Positions 26,468 through 34,584 of a stretch of DNA of 64,000 nucleotides are shown here, piece by piece (position 1 is the first letter of the stretch; each line of letters opens with the position of its first letter). The DNA comes from JAUIIK01 sp963745675 (GTDB lineage: Bacteria > Chloroflexota > Chloroflexia > Thermomicrobiales > CFX8). The stretch lies in NCBI GenBank assembly GCA_963745675.1, contig CAVUYM010000028.1, positions 55,673-119,672 of the forward strand, written 5' to 3'. A program made the translations under genes and the position numbers. The notes below the pieces were generated by a model. That model searched no databases, was not told where the DNA came from, and was given only the letters and a program-made list of their open reading frames with translations.

Positions 26468-27076
26468 TTGCGATCGAGAAATGTCACCGTTGAACCCGTT
26501 AGCCGGCTAATTGACGAATTTTCCCGCTTACCGGGAATTGGACCGAAGTCCGCATCCAGATTGACCTTCTACTTGCTCCGAATGTCGCGCGAGCAGGCAC
26601 TTGGCCTTGCGGAAGCAATTCTGGAAGTGAAAGACCGCATCATCCTTTGCTCCCGTTGTTTTAACATTACTGAAACAGATCCTTGCAACTTGTGCGCTGA
26701 TGAGAGCCGCGATTCGCGTGCCATCTGCGTTGTTGAAGAGCCGCTCGATGTCCTGGCGCTCGAACGGACGGGAGAGTTTAGAGGGAGTTATCACGTTCTT
26801 CATGGCGCGATCTCACCGGTAGATGGAATCGGACCAGATCAGCTGAAGATGCGAGAATTATTTGACCGCATAGAAAAAGAACGCCCGACTGAAGTCATTC
26901 TCGCCACCAATCCAAATATAGAGGGGGAGGCGACGGCAATGTACATACTTCGTCATATCGGCGGCGGCAGCGTCGTGGTTTCGAGACCGGCGAGCGGTCT
27001 GCCTGTCGGAAGCGACCTCGAGTATGCCGATGAAATTACTCTCGGGCGGGCGCTGGCTGGCCGGCGAGCCTTGTAG
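26468..27076 (+). CDS. recR: Recombination mediator RecR
   Basis: RecR works with RecO, also in this window, to load RecA at gaps. The helix-hairpin-helix FSRLPGIGPKSASRLTFYLL is near residue 18. The Cys4 zinc finger is C-x2-C…C-x2-C in CSRCFNITETDPCNLC. The Toprim domain (ICVVEEPLDVLALE, LATNPNIEGEATAMYI) follows. It is 202 aa. TTG 26468 lies seven bases after GGAGGA. Confidence 0.95.
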   Translation: MRSRNVTVEPVSRLIDEFSRLPGIGPKSASRLTFYLLRMSREQALGLAEAILEVKDRIILCSRCFNITETDPCNLCADESRDSRAICVVEEPLDVLALERTGEFRGSYHVLHGAISPVDGIGPDQLKMRELFDRIEKERPTEVILATNPNIEGEATAMYILRHIGGGSVVVSRPASGLPVGSDLEYADEITLGRALAGRRAL

Positions 27077-27100
27077 ATCGAAAAGCAGTCGGAGATAACC

Positions 27101-28138
27101 ATGCCAACTCTCACCGTGCGAACACCATCGAAACGAGACCGGATGCGGCTGCGTCATGTTCGACAGCGACGAGTCTCTTTGCTCGCTCCCTGGAATCCGG
27201 ATGCAGAGCGGCCTCGTGGCCACTCGAACGAAATCAAGATAACGGCTTCTCTCATGTTCTCGTCCGACGTCATCGTTGCTGCTGTCGACGATGAAGTTTG
27301 CGCCTTTGCGGTATTCGAACGCGGAGACGAACAGTTTCGCTGGAATTTGTCCTGGCTTGGGGCAGGCTCGCCTAGAGTCGATGCAACAGAAGCAGTTGCA
27401 GAGGAGCTCTGGGTAGCGTTGTTGGAGGAAGGCATTCGCGAGGCTGGCCGCAGCGGCGCCCGGCGGCTTTTTGCGTATTGCGAGCCGGACGGTGTAGCAG
27501 CGGAGAGCCTGCGCAAGGCCGGTTACATTAGCTATACCCGTTATGACGTTTTGCACGGCAGCTTCAAGCGGGGATTGCGCGAAAGCATTCCAATTCGCGA
27601 GCAGCATGATAGTGACCTCTGGGGGATCCATCAGCTGTATAACAGGACGACTCCGCGAGCGGTGCAATATGCCGAGGCATTCACCAGCGATGCCTGGGCG
27701 ATTGATTCAGATCCACGCATTCCGTTCCGACATCGTCAGCGTCTCGGTTTCGTCTTGCCAACTGATGATGGCATTGGCGCGGCATGCCACATAGACATGT
27801 CCGCGGACTGCCCGATGGTATCCGTACTGTGCGACGATCATCTGGCGCAAGCAATTCCGTCAATCGTCGCCGAATCACTCGAACATGCATCGCTTCACGG
27901 AGACGTCGATATCGTGTTGCCCGAGTATCAGATGGATCGTATGGATCCGTTTCTCAACATGGGGTTCACGCTGCGCGATCGGGTTAATGGCACTGTTCGC
28001 CACACAACGGTCACGGCAATTCAGGCGCCTATCAAGTCTGAAGTTCTCAGATTGAGTGAAGCAAGGCCCGCAGTTTCCGTCACATATCGTGGGCTGACGT
28101 TTACCGGCTCGGCCAGGCAGGTTCGAGACGGAGCATAG
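27101..28138 (+). CDS. GNAT-like protein of unknown function
   Basis: I do not recognise a named family. The first half (residues about 55-155) has the order of a GNAT acetyltransferase: beta strands with VIVAAVDDEVCAFAVFE, a long helix ELWVALLEEGIREAGRSG, then AYCEPDGVAAESLRKAGY. The canonical Q/RxxGxG acyl-CoA loop is not obvious. The second half may be a degenerate GNAT repeat (VDIVLPEYQMDRMDPFLNMGF). ATG 27101 follows GGAGATAACC. It sits 24 bases after recR and 15 before an R3H ATPase, so it is probably co-transcribed. Confidence 0.6.
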   Translation: MPTLTVRTPSKRDRMRLRHVRQRRVSLLAPWNPDAERPRGHSNEIKITASLMFSSDVIVAAVDDEVCAFAVFERGDEQFRWNLSWLGAGSPRVDATEAVAEELWVALLEEGIREAGRSGARRLFAYCEPDGVAAESLRKAGYISYTRYDVLHGSFKRGLRESIPIREQHDSDLWGIHQLYNRTTPRAVQYAEAFTSDAWAIDSDPRIPFRHRQRLGFVLPTDDGIGAACHIDMSADCPMVSVLCDDHLAQAIPSIVAESLEHASLHGDVDIVLPEYQMDRMDPFLNMGFTLRDRVNGTVRHTTVTAIQAPIKSEVLRLSEARPAVSVTYRGLTFTGSARQVRDGA

Positions 28139-28153
28139 AGGGACAAGCGTATC

Positions 28154-29857
28154 TTGATAGATAACGAGCTTGGAACTGACCGCTGGAGACAGGAGCACTT
28201 TCCGGGAGTCCAGCCCGGCATCACCGACGATCTCGATCAACTCATTGCGATACTGACGCCGAGCCTGCAGATTGGACTGAAGGAGGCGTCCGAAGAGTTT
28301 CCGCTCACAGATCTAGTGGAACTCGTCCTTGACCTTGGACGTTTACCGGAAGCTCGATTCCGTCATGGAGAAGTTGCGCTATCTGATCGCGAAGTGACCA
28401 GAGAAGATCTGGCCTTCATAACCCAACGCGTCGGGCGCTTCGGCGACGATAACAGGGCCGGCATTGAACGCACACTCCATCGCATCTCGGCAATTCGCAA
28501 CCGCGCCGGTGAGATAGTCGGACTCACCTGCCGTGTTGGGCGCGCGGTATTTGGCACACTAACGATCATCAAAGACTTGATCGAAACCGGCGAGAGCCTG
28601 TTACTGCTTGGCCGGCCGGGAGTTGGCAAGACAACGATTCTTCGGGAAGTTGCTCGCGTTCTCGCCGATGATTTGGCCAAACGAGTCGTTATTGTCGATA
28701 CCAGCAATGAGATTGGCGGTGATGGGGATATTCCTCATCCGTCGATTGGCCGTGCCCGTCGCATGCAGGTGCCGACACCTGACCTTCAGCATGCAGTGAT
28801 GATCGAGGCGGTCGAAAACCATACGCCGGAAGTGATCATCATTGATGAGATTGGCACGGAGCTTGAGGCCGTAGCCGCTCGCACGATTGCTGAACGCGGC
28901 GTTCAGCTTATCGGGACCGCGCATGGAAATTCGCTCGATAATCTGTTGTTGAACCCAACGCTTTCGGACCTCGTTGGAGGTATTCAAGCGGTCACACTCA
29001 GCGATGAGGAAGCGCGACGACGCGGTACCCAGAAATCGGTCCTGGAGCGGCGCGCTCCACCAACATTTACGATCATGGTTGAAATACTGGAGCGTGATCA
29101 GGTTGCGGTCATCCGCGACGTTGGATCAGCTGTTGACGCGCAACTCCGGTCGCGATCGGTTGATCGAGAGATTCGTGAACGGCACGCGGACGGTACCGTG
29201 TCGGTGGAAGCCCACGAATTTGATCGTCGGGATCCGATGCTCCAGATACCGCGACCAAAAAATGAACCAAGTCCACCTCGGCAACTACACGAGCCGAATA
29301 CTGAAGAGACGACTCCTAATCCACTCGCAAAGGGACGCGGGACACCGAATCGCCCGGTGCGCATTTTTCCATTCGGAGTCAGTCGCAATCGCCTGGAGCA
29401 AGCGATCGAGTCGCTCGGTATCAGCGCGCTCATAGTTCGGGATCTACGCGATGCCGATATGGTCATCACCCTTCGGAACTACTACCGGCAGCGGCCACGA
29501 CCGCTGCGCGAGGCTGAGAGCCGCGGTGTTTCGATCTTCGTTCTGCGTTCGAATACAGTCCTGCAGATGGCAAATCTGCTCAAAGATTTGCTACGCGAGA
29601 TCAATGTCGATGAATTCGGCGCAAACGCGGTGCCGAACGCTCCGAGACCCTCCCGTGATGAAGTGACCCAGGCGCTGTACGAGACAGAAGAGGCGATCAC
29701 CCAGATAATGGACGGTGGCCCGACGATGGAATTGCAACCGCAATCGACCTATATCCGGAGGCTTCAACATCAGCTCGCGGAGCGGTACAACTTGACATCA
29801 CGTTCAACCGGAGAAGATCCAAATCGCCGGGTTGAGATTTCTCGACGGCGTGCTTGA
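28154..29857 (+). CDS. R3H-domain AAA ATPase (SpoIIIAA/Ycf45-like)
   Basis: The 567-residue protein has a central ATPase with Walker A GRPGVGKTT at residues 153-161 and Walker B EVIIIDEIGTE near 231-241. The family includes SpoIIIAA and the cyanobacterial/plastid Ycf45 proteins. A C-terminal basic region with LQHQLAERYNLTSRS matches an R3H single-stranded nucleic-acid-binding domain. It is cytosolic with no signal peptide. No sporulation neighbours are present, so a nucleic-acid role is more likely than a spore role. TTG 28154 is the apparent start. tmk follows nine bases later. Confidence 0.8.
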   Translation: MIDNELGTDRWRQEHFPGVQPGITDDLDQLIAILTPSLQIGLKEASEEFPLTDLVELVLDLGRLPEARFRHGEVALSDREVTREDLAFITQRVGRFGDDNRAGIERTLHRISAIRNRAGEIVGLTCRVGRAVFGTLTIIKDLIETGESLLLLGRPGVGKTTILREVARVLADDLAKRVVIVDTSNEIGGDGDIPHPSIGRARRMQVPTPDLQHAVMIEAVENHTPEVIIIDEIGTELEAVAARTIAERGVQLIGTAHGNSLDNLLLNPTLSDLVGGIQAVTLSDEEARRRGTQKSVLERRAPPTFTIMVEILERDQVAVIRDVGSAVDAQLRSRSVDREIRERHADGTVSVEAHEFDRRDPMLQIPRPKNEPSPPRQLHEPNTEETTPNPLAKGRGTPNRPVRIFPFGVSRNRLEQAIESLGISALIVRDLRDADMVITLRNYYRQRPRPLREAESRGVSIFVLRSNTVLQMANLLKDLLREINVDEFGANAVPNAPRPSRDEVTQALYETEEAITQIMDGGPTMELQPQSTYIRRLQHQLAERYNLTSRSTGEDPNRRVEISRRRA

Positions 29858-29865
29858 GACATTCG

Positions 29866-30471
29866 ATGTTTATTACTCTCGAAGGGCCTGAAGGATCAGG
29901 AAAGTCAACTCAGATCGAGCGCGTTGCCGCGCAGCTGCGGAAGCTGGGTCGCCAGGTCGTTGAAACGCGAGAACCCGGAGGCACGGTCCTCGGTGAGCAG
30001 TTGCGTGCCCTCTTGCTGGACGGAGTTTCGATCCCGGCACCCGAGACTGAGGCGTATCTGATGACTGCGGCTCGGTCTGAGCATGTGAGAGCGGTCATTC
30101 GACCAGCCCTGGAACGCGGAGATGTAGTGCTTTCTGATAGATATTTCGATTCCACTCTGGCCTATCAGGGCGCTGGTCGCGGGCTCGATATCGATAAGCT
30201 TCGGCGCCTCCAGTGCCTCGCTATCGGAGTTCTTTTTCCGGATCGCACTATCTTGCTGGACATTGACGTGACTGAGGGGTTGAAGCGTCGCAGAAGCGAT
30301 GGCGACCAGAATCGTATTGATGACGAGGAAGTATCCTTTCATCAACGAGTTGCGGGCTGGTATCGTGAGGAAGCCGAGCGCAATCCCGAGCGCTGGAAGG
30401 TAATCGATGCTTCTCAATCTGTTGAAGCAATAACCAGCGAAATATTCGAGCGGATATATCCAATCTGTTAA
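29866..30471 (+). CDS. tmk: Thymidylate kinase
   Basis: Tmk phosphorylates dTMP to dTDP. The P-loop LEGPEGSGKST is at the N-terminus, the DRx motif is in SDRYFDSTLAYQG, and the LID region is RRRSDGDQNRIDDE. It is 201 aa from ATG 29866; an in-frame TTG at 29854 overlaps the previous stop. The tmk-darA pairing is the same as in Bacillus. Confidence 0.94.
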   Translation: MFITLEGPEGSGKSTQIERVAAQLRKLGRQVVETREPGGTVLGEQLRALLLDGVSIPAPETEAYLMTAARSEHVRAVIRPALERGDVVLSDRYFDSTLAYQGAGRGLDIDKLRRLQCLAIGVLFPDRTILLDIDVTEGLKRRRSDGDQNRIDDEEVSFHQRVAGWYREEAERNPERWKVIDASQSVEAITSEIFERIYPIC

Positions 30472-30511
30472 TCCGATCGACGATAGCGATCATAGTGAAA
30501 TTCGGAGCATG

Positions 30512-30851
30512 ATGAAGCTGATTTTCGCCGTAGTGCAAGGCAAAGATGCCGACACGTTACTCGCTGCTCTGCTGGAGGCCGAGTATCGCGTTACCCAGAT
30601 CAATAGCGCCGGCGGATTTCTCCAGGAACGAAACGCTACGTTCTTGATCGGCGTCGAAGATGCCCAGGTAGAAGACGTTCTGACGGATTGTCAAGCAGAA
30701 CTGCTACACGCGTACCCAATTTGTGAATCCGTTGCTTCCCATCATGGAACCTGGCGAGTTCTACGTTCCCAATCCGGTTGAGGTTCAAGTAGGTGGCGCG
30801 GCCGTCTTCATTTGCAACGTATCGCGTCACGAGCGTATCTCTGCGGCATAG
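30512..30851 (+). CDS. darA: Cyclic-di-AMP receptor DarA/PstA-like (frameshifted)
   Basis: DarA is a trimeric PII-like protein that binds cyclic di-AMP. The start MKLIFAVVQGKDADTLLAAL, the INSAGGFLQERNATFLIGVED segment and neighbour tmk identify it. The first frame stops at 30781 after an unrelated tail. The next frame continues with EFYVPNPVEVQVGGAAVFIC and stops at TAG 30849-30851, which is exactly the conserved C-terminus. The break is near 30730. Restored, the protein is about 112 aa, normal for the family. Tandem ATGs occur at 30509 and 30512. Confidence 0.82.
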
Positions 30852-30886
30852 GTCGCTCCGATAAGTTTTGAGGAGAGTGGAGACAA

Positions 30887-31504
30887 ATGGAGGAGACGTT
30901 CGCTCGAGTCCTCCAGTTCACTCTCGCAGGCCTGGCGGCGTTTGGCGTCGCACTCTGGTTCGCTATGGCCGTCTGGACCTATCGGGATATTGAACGGCGC
31001 AGCGCGAACGTTGTCGTCCAGGTACTGGCCACGCTGGTCGTCGTTCTTGGTTTTCTACCTGGAATCACCATCTATCTTCTGCTCCGGCCGCGCGAGACAG
31101 TTGAGCAACGTTACCAGCGCGAAATCGAGGACTCCTATCTCGCCCAGGAGATCGGATCGATCGCTGTCTGCCAAAATTGCGCACACCCGATCAAGGATGA
31201 GTTCATGTTCTGTCCTGATTGCGGGAATTCACTTAGACGAACCTGCGGGAGCTGCGGCAGACTGGTAGATGCTGACTGGAAAATCTGTGCCTTTTGCGGG
31301 CACGATCTTCCGTACGGTTCCAGTTCGGCGTCAAATGGCCGTAGGCAGTCCGCGGTGCCTCCCCGTCCAGAGCGACGATACGCTCAGTCCGGCGACTGGG
31401 AAGTGGATATCAGTTCCGACGAAGACGTCGAGCCAGCTGCCCGTACCGAGCCTGGAAAGAAGTCGCGAACGGGCCGCCAGAATCAGGAATCTGGAGACCG
31501 ATAG
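30887..31504 (+). CDS. Membrane protein with double zinc ribbon
   Basis: Two transmembrane helices (residues about 10-30 and 43-66) are followed by two zinc-ribbon modules: C-x2-C…C-x2-C in CQNCAHP/CPDCGNS, then CGSCGRL/CAFCGHD. A charged, disordered tail rich in Ser, Arg and Asp ends the protein (205 aa). ATG 30887 lies behind GGAGAGTGGAG. Its last 22 bases overlap the convergent NAD kinase. Function is unknown. Confidence 0.75.
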   Translation: MEETFARVLQFTLAGLAAFGVALWFAMAVWTYRDIERRSANVVVQVLATLVVVLGFLPGITIYLLLRPRETVEQRYQREIEDSYLAQEIGSIAVCQNCAHPIKDEFMFCPDCGNSLRRTCGSCGRLVDADWKICAFCGHDLPYGSSSASNGRRQSAVPPRPERRYAQSGDWEVDISSDEDVEPAARTEPGKKSRTGRQNQESGDR

Positions 31505-32340
31505 CTCCCTAAGCTAGGCGTAGCGCCAGGTCGTATCAGATAGTTGAATTTGCTGCGAAACGCATCGTAGAAATTCGTGTCGTCGAGGTGGATCATTCTG
31601 AAGGGATGAATGTCTCGCTGTACGCAGACGATATCCCCCTTCGAGACGGTCACCAGTTCCTCACCATCAAGAATCAGACTCGCATTTCTGTCGTTTCCAA
31701 GAACCATTTCAATGTGGCTTTCCTCCGGTACGACGAAGGTCAGCCGAATCGGGGAATGCGGTGAGAGTGGAGTGAGAGCGAAGCCGTGTACGCCCGCGAT
31801 GAGTATTGGTCCGCCGGCTGCCATGCAATAGGCGGTACTTCCCTGTGGCGTTGCGACGATCATGCCGTCACCGGGATAGGTGTTCACATATCTCCGATCG
31901 ACATAAAGCTCTGTGTCGATCATTCGCAGTCCAGACCGAATGACAACATCATTGATTGCAGTGCCAGAAGAAACTACGTCTCCTTGCTTTGTCACTTCCA
32001 CCCGCAGGGTGGGGCCATCTTGATAGCGGAAATTTCCTGATGCGAGGGCCGTAAGTACGTCCCTCCACTGTGATCGTTCCGCCATGGCAAGAAAGCCAAC
32101 CGTTCCGAAATTTATTCCCAGGATTGGGACGCCCGGGTTAGCACGCCCCATTCTCATCATCAGACCATCTCCACCAAGCGCGAGCAGAGCGTCTGGCCTT
32201 ATGCCGGCATTCAGCTGCTCTTCGGTGACGAGTTCTATCTCATGATCCTGAAACCATTCCTCGATTGCGAGAAAGAGTTCGTGAGATTCGGCCTTGTCAT
32301 GGGCTGGTACGACGGCAATTGAGGTCGGAGGAGTTGGCAT
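31483..32340 (-). CDS. nadK: NAD kinase
   Basis: NAD kinase makes NADP. The hallmark GGDG lies in LLALGGDGLMMRMGR, followed by GINFGTVGFLA, the NDVVIR substrate segment and PQGSTAYCMAAGGPI. I place the start at ATG 32340 (285 aa, MPTPPTSIAVVPAHD). An in-frame GTG at 32364 adds eight residues and has no visible ribosome site. It follows the TlpA-like gene on the same strand. Confidence 0.92.
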   Translation of the reverse strand: MPTPPTSIAVVPAHDKAESHELFLAIEEWFQDHEIELVTEEQLNAGIRPDALLALGGDGLMMRMGRANPGVPILGINFGTVGFLAMAERSQWRDVLTALASGNFRYQDGPTLRVEVTKQGDVVSSGTAINDVVIRSGLRMIDTELYVDRRYVNTYPGDGMIVATPQGSTAYCMAAGGPILIAGVHGFALTPLSPHSPIRLTFVVPEESHIEMVLGNDRNASLILDGEELVTVSKGDIVCVQRDIHPFRMIHLDDTNFYDAFRSKFNYLIRPGATPSLGSYRSPDS

Positions 32341-32399
32341 CGGGCGCTCTTTCGTGTCGGGCACATCGGCACCGGGAAGTTCCGGCCTCTATTTCAACT

Positions 32400-33008
32400 C
32401 TAGCGAATAGCCATAGCTTTTTGTATCGCCGTTTGGGCTGACATCGGAGTGAGGGAGATGTCACGTACGATCCCATTAGCATCAATGAAGAGATGAGTGG
32501 GGAAGGATCTGATCCTGTACTTGCCGCGAATGGCTTCCCTGTCGGGATCAGACAGTACGACAAACTTCATACCAAGCTGGTCGGCGTAAGCGAAGGCGTC
32601 GGCCGATGGTTCTTCGAGACTGACAGCCATGAGGACGATGCCGTCATCTTTGATAACGTCCCAGGCCTGAATCATGTCCGGCGCTTCTGCCCTGCACGGT
32701 GGACACCAAGAACCCCAAAAATTGAGCCAGATCGGTTGACCGGCAAAGTCGGAAAGACTGACGAGATTCCCCTCGCGATCGATGGCGCTAAAGTCTGGCG
32801 CTCGCTCCCCTGGCTGGGGCAATCCGGCGGTATCGGAACCGCCGGGGCGTAAGTCACCGGGCTCCAGGGTCGTGCGCACGACGTATCCGGCAACAAGGAT
32901 GGCGATTGCAAGTGCGAGCCAGGAAACGATGGTCGCAGGATGCTTCCGTTTGTCCTGACTCGTAGAATTGGGATGAGATTCGTCAGCCAAGGTTGTAGCC
33001 CTACACAT
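32400..33008 (-). CDS. TlpA/ResA-like membrane-anchored thioredoxin
   Basis: It is a single-pass anchor (TIVSWLALAIAILVAGYVV) with an extracytoplasmic thioredoxin domain. The redox motif is WCPPC in NFWGSWCPPCRAE, and the cis-Pro loop is RSFPTHLFID. Family members reduce disulfides in cytochrome c maturation or on secreted proteins. ATG 33008 lies only 13 bases from the divergent recO start. TTG 32990, seven bases after TAGGG, is a good alternative start. Confidence 0.88.
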   Translation of the reverse strand: MCRATTLADESHPNSTSQDKRKHPATIVSWLALAIAILVAGYVVRTTLEPGDLRPGGSDTAGLPQPGERAPDFSAIDREGNLVSLSDFAGQPIWLNFWGSWCPPCRAEAPDMIQAWDVIKDDGIVLMAVSLEEPSADAFAYADQLGMKFVVLSDPDREAIRGKYRIRSFPTHLFIDANGIVRDISLTPMSAQTAIQKAMAIR

Positions 33009-33021
33009 TAAGCGAGCATTG

Positions 33022-33870
33022 ATGAATTCTGACGCCCCGCAAGCGGAATATGCGGCCAACCGGCGGTCGAGAAATTACCGTCTTCAGGCAGTCGTCCTTC
33101 GACGCCGGAATCTCGGCGAATCGGATCGAATTCTAACCGTCTTCTCGAAAGAGGTTGGTAAGCATCGTTTCGTTGCCAAAGGTGTACGAAAACCAGGGAG
33201 CAAACTTGCCGGCCATTCTGAACCATTCATGGTGTCGAATTTCTTCATCGCTCGCACAAGAGGTCTCCCAATCCTCACCCAGGCTGAAACGAAATTCGCT
33301 TTTCCCAGGCTGAGGCTGAACGAGCGTGCGATTGCGGTGGCCGGTCTAATTGCTGAGCGTGTCGACCTTCTAACGGCGGAAGATGAAGCTGCGCCACGAA
33401 TTTACGGGCTCATAGAAAACAGTCTGGAACTCCTGGATAGTGGTGTTGAACCTGAGCGTGTGCTCCTCATCTTCGATCTTCTCATGCTCGATGAGACAGG
33501 ATTTCGTTCGAGTCTCCAGTCTTGCATCGAGTGCAGGGAAGGCCTAGCTGCCGTTCCGAATGCGTTTGTCATCGAGCGTGGGGGATTCGTTTGCCATCGA
33601 TGCGCGAAGCCAGCTTCGGGTGCGAGAATAGTTCCGGTTGACGTGCAGAAAATCATGCGAATGATCGACCGTGGAGATCTTGGCCAGGTACTTGGTGTTC
33701 GAGCTCGCCCAGATCTTTTTCCTCAGGCGCAGCAATTAGTATCGGAGTGCATATCGACAATCACTGGACGTGATTCGACGGCATCGAGAGTGATACGCGA
33801 ACTCCGACTAGAATATGTTCACCAGACGGCAGGCAGCAAGGGAGAAGCGGACAATGACATTTCTGGATAA
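33022..33870 (+). CDS. recO: DNA repair protein RecO
   Basis: RecO anneals single strands and, with RecR, loads RecA. The N-terminal OB fold begins YRLQAVVLRRRNLGESDRILTVFSKE. The zinc site is C-x2-C…C-x2-C in SCIECREG and CHRCAKP. It is 282 aa from ATG 33022. It overlaps the next gene by 17 bases. Confidence 0.93.
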   Translation: MNSDAPQAEYAANRRSRNYRLQAVVLRRRNLGESDRILTVFSKEVGKHRFVAKGVRKPGSKLAGHSEPFMVSNFFIARTRGLPILTQAETKFAFPRLRLNERAIAVAGLIAERVDLLTAEDEAAPRIYGLIENSLELLDSGVEPERVLLIFDLLMLDETGFRSSLQSCIECREGLAAVPNAFVIERGGFVCHRCAKPASGARIVPVDVQKIMRMIDRGDLGQVLGVRARPDLFPQAQQLVSECISTITGRDSTASRVIRELRLEYVHQTAGSKGEADNDISG

Positions 33871-34570
33871 GCTACTGGCCCGTGATGAACACGTTTTACT
33901 TGAAGCTCGACGCCATCCGATCTTCATGCTGCTGCACGCAGGTCCCTATCTGCTGGGCTCGATCGTCCTCTGGATAGTGGCAGTTCTAGCAATTGTCATT
34001 CTCCCTGACCTCCTCGGAATCGATATCGGACTAATTCTCAGTCTCATCCTGCTCGCAGTATCTGTTGTACCGCTCATTATCGGGATCTATCGTGTGCTCA
34101 ACTGGTGGCGCGAACAATACGTGGTGACGTCATTTCGGATCATCCAGGTCGAGGGCTTGATGAACCGCAAAGCGATGGATTCGGCCCTGGAGAAGGTCAA
34201 TGACGTCATAATGACCCAGTCCGTGTTCGGGCGCATTTTTAACTATGGATCGATCAATATTGTGACCGGCTCAGACGCGGCGATCAACGATATAGCGGGC
34301 GTCTCTGATCCGTTCGGATTCAAGAAGGCACTTATGCAAGCCAAGATGGATTTCGGCTCGCGCGGTGTCAACGACGATGGCTTTCCGACTCGACGCGCGA
34401 CGGCGGCAGAGACGAGCAATCGAAACACCGATACCGACCGCCTACCGTCATTCGAGAACGAGCAGGATCATTCCCGTGCGGTCATAGCCCTCACGGAGTT
34501 GCGCAACTCAGGCGTGATTTCCGATGCCGAATTTGACGACAAACTGCGCAGAATAACTGGTTCGCGATAG
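33854..34570 (+). CDS. Bacterial PH-domain (YdbT-like) membrane protein
   Basis: Two transmembrane helices (about residues 25-45 and 50-75) precede a bacterial PH domain beginning YVVTSFRIIQVEGLMNRK. The motif VNDVIMTQSVFGRIFNYG is typical of this group. A disordered linker leads to a C-terminal SHOCT-like helix pair (LTELRNSGVISDAEFDDKLRRI). ATG 33854, inside the end of recO, follows GGGAGAAG and gives 238 aa. The role is unknown, probably membrane associated. Confidence 0.8.
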   Translation: MTFLDKLLARDEHVLLEARRHPIFMLLHAGPYLLGSIVLWIVAVLAIVILPDLLGIDIGLILSLILLAVSVVPLIIGIYRVLNWWREQYVVTSFRIIQVEGLMNRKAMDSALEKVNDVIMTQSVFGRIFNYGSINIVTGSDAAINDIAGVSDPFGFKKALMQAKMDFGSRGVNDDGFPTRRATAAETSNRNTDTDRLPSFENEQDHSRAVIALTELRNSGVISDAEFDDKLRRITGSR

Positions 34571-34584
34571 TCGCGAGCGCCCCG

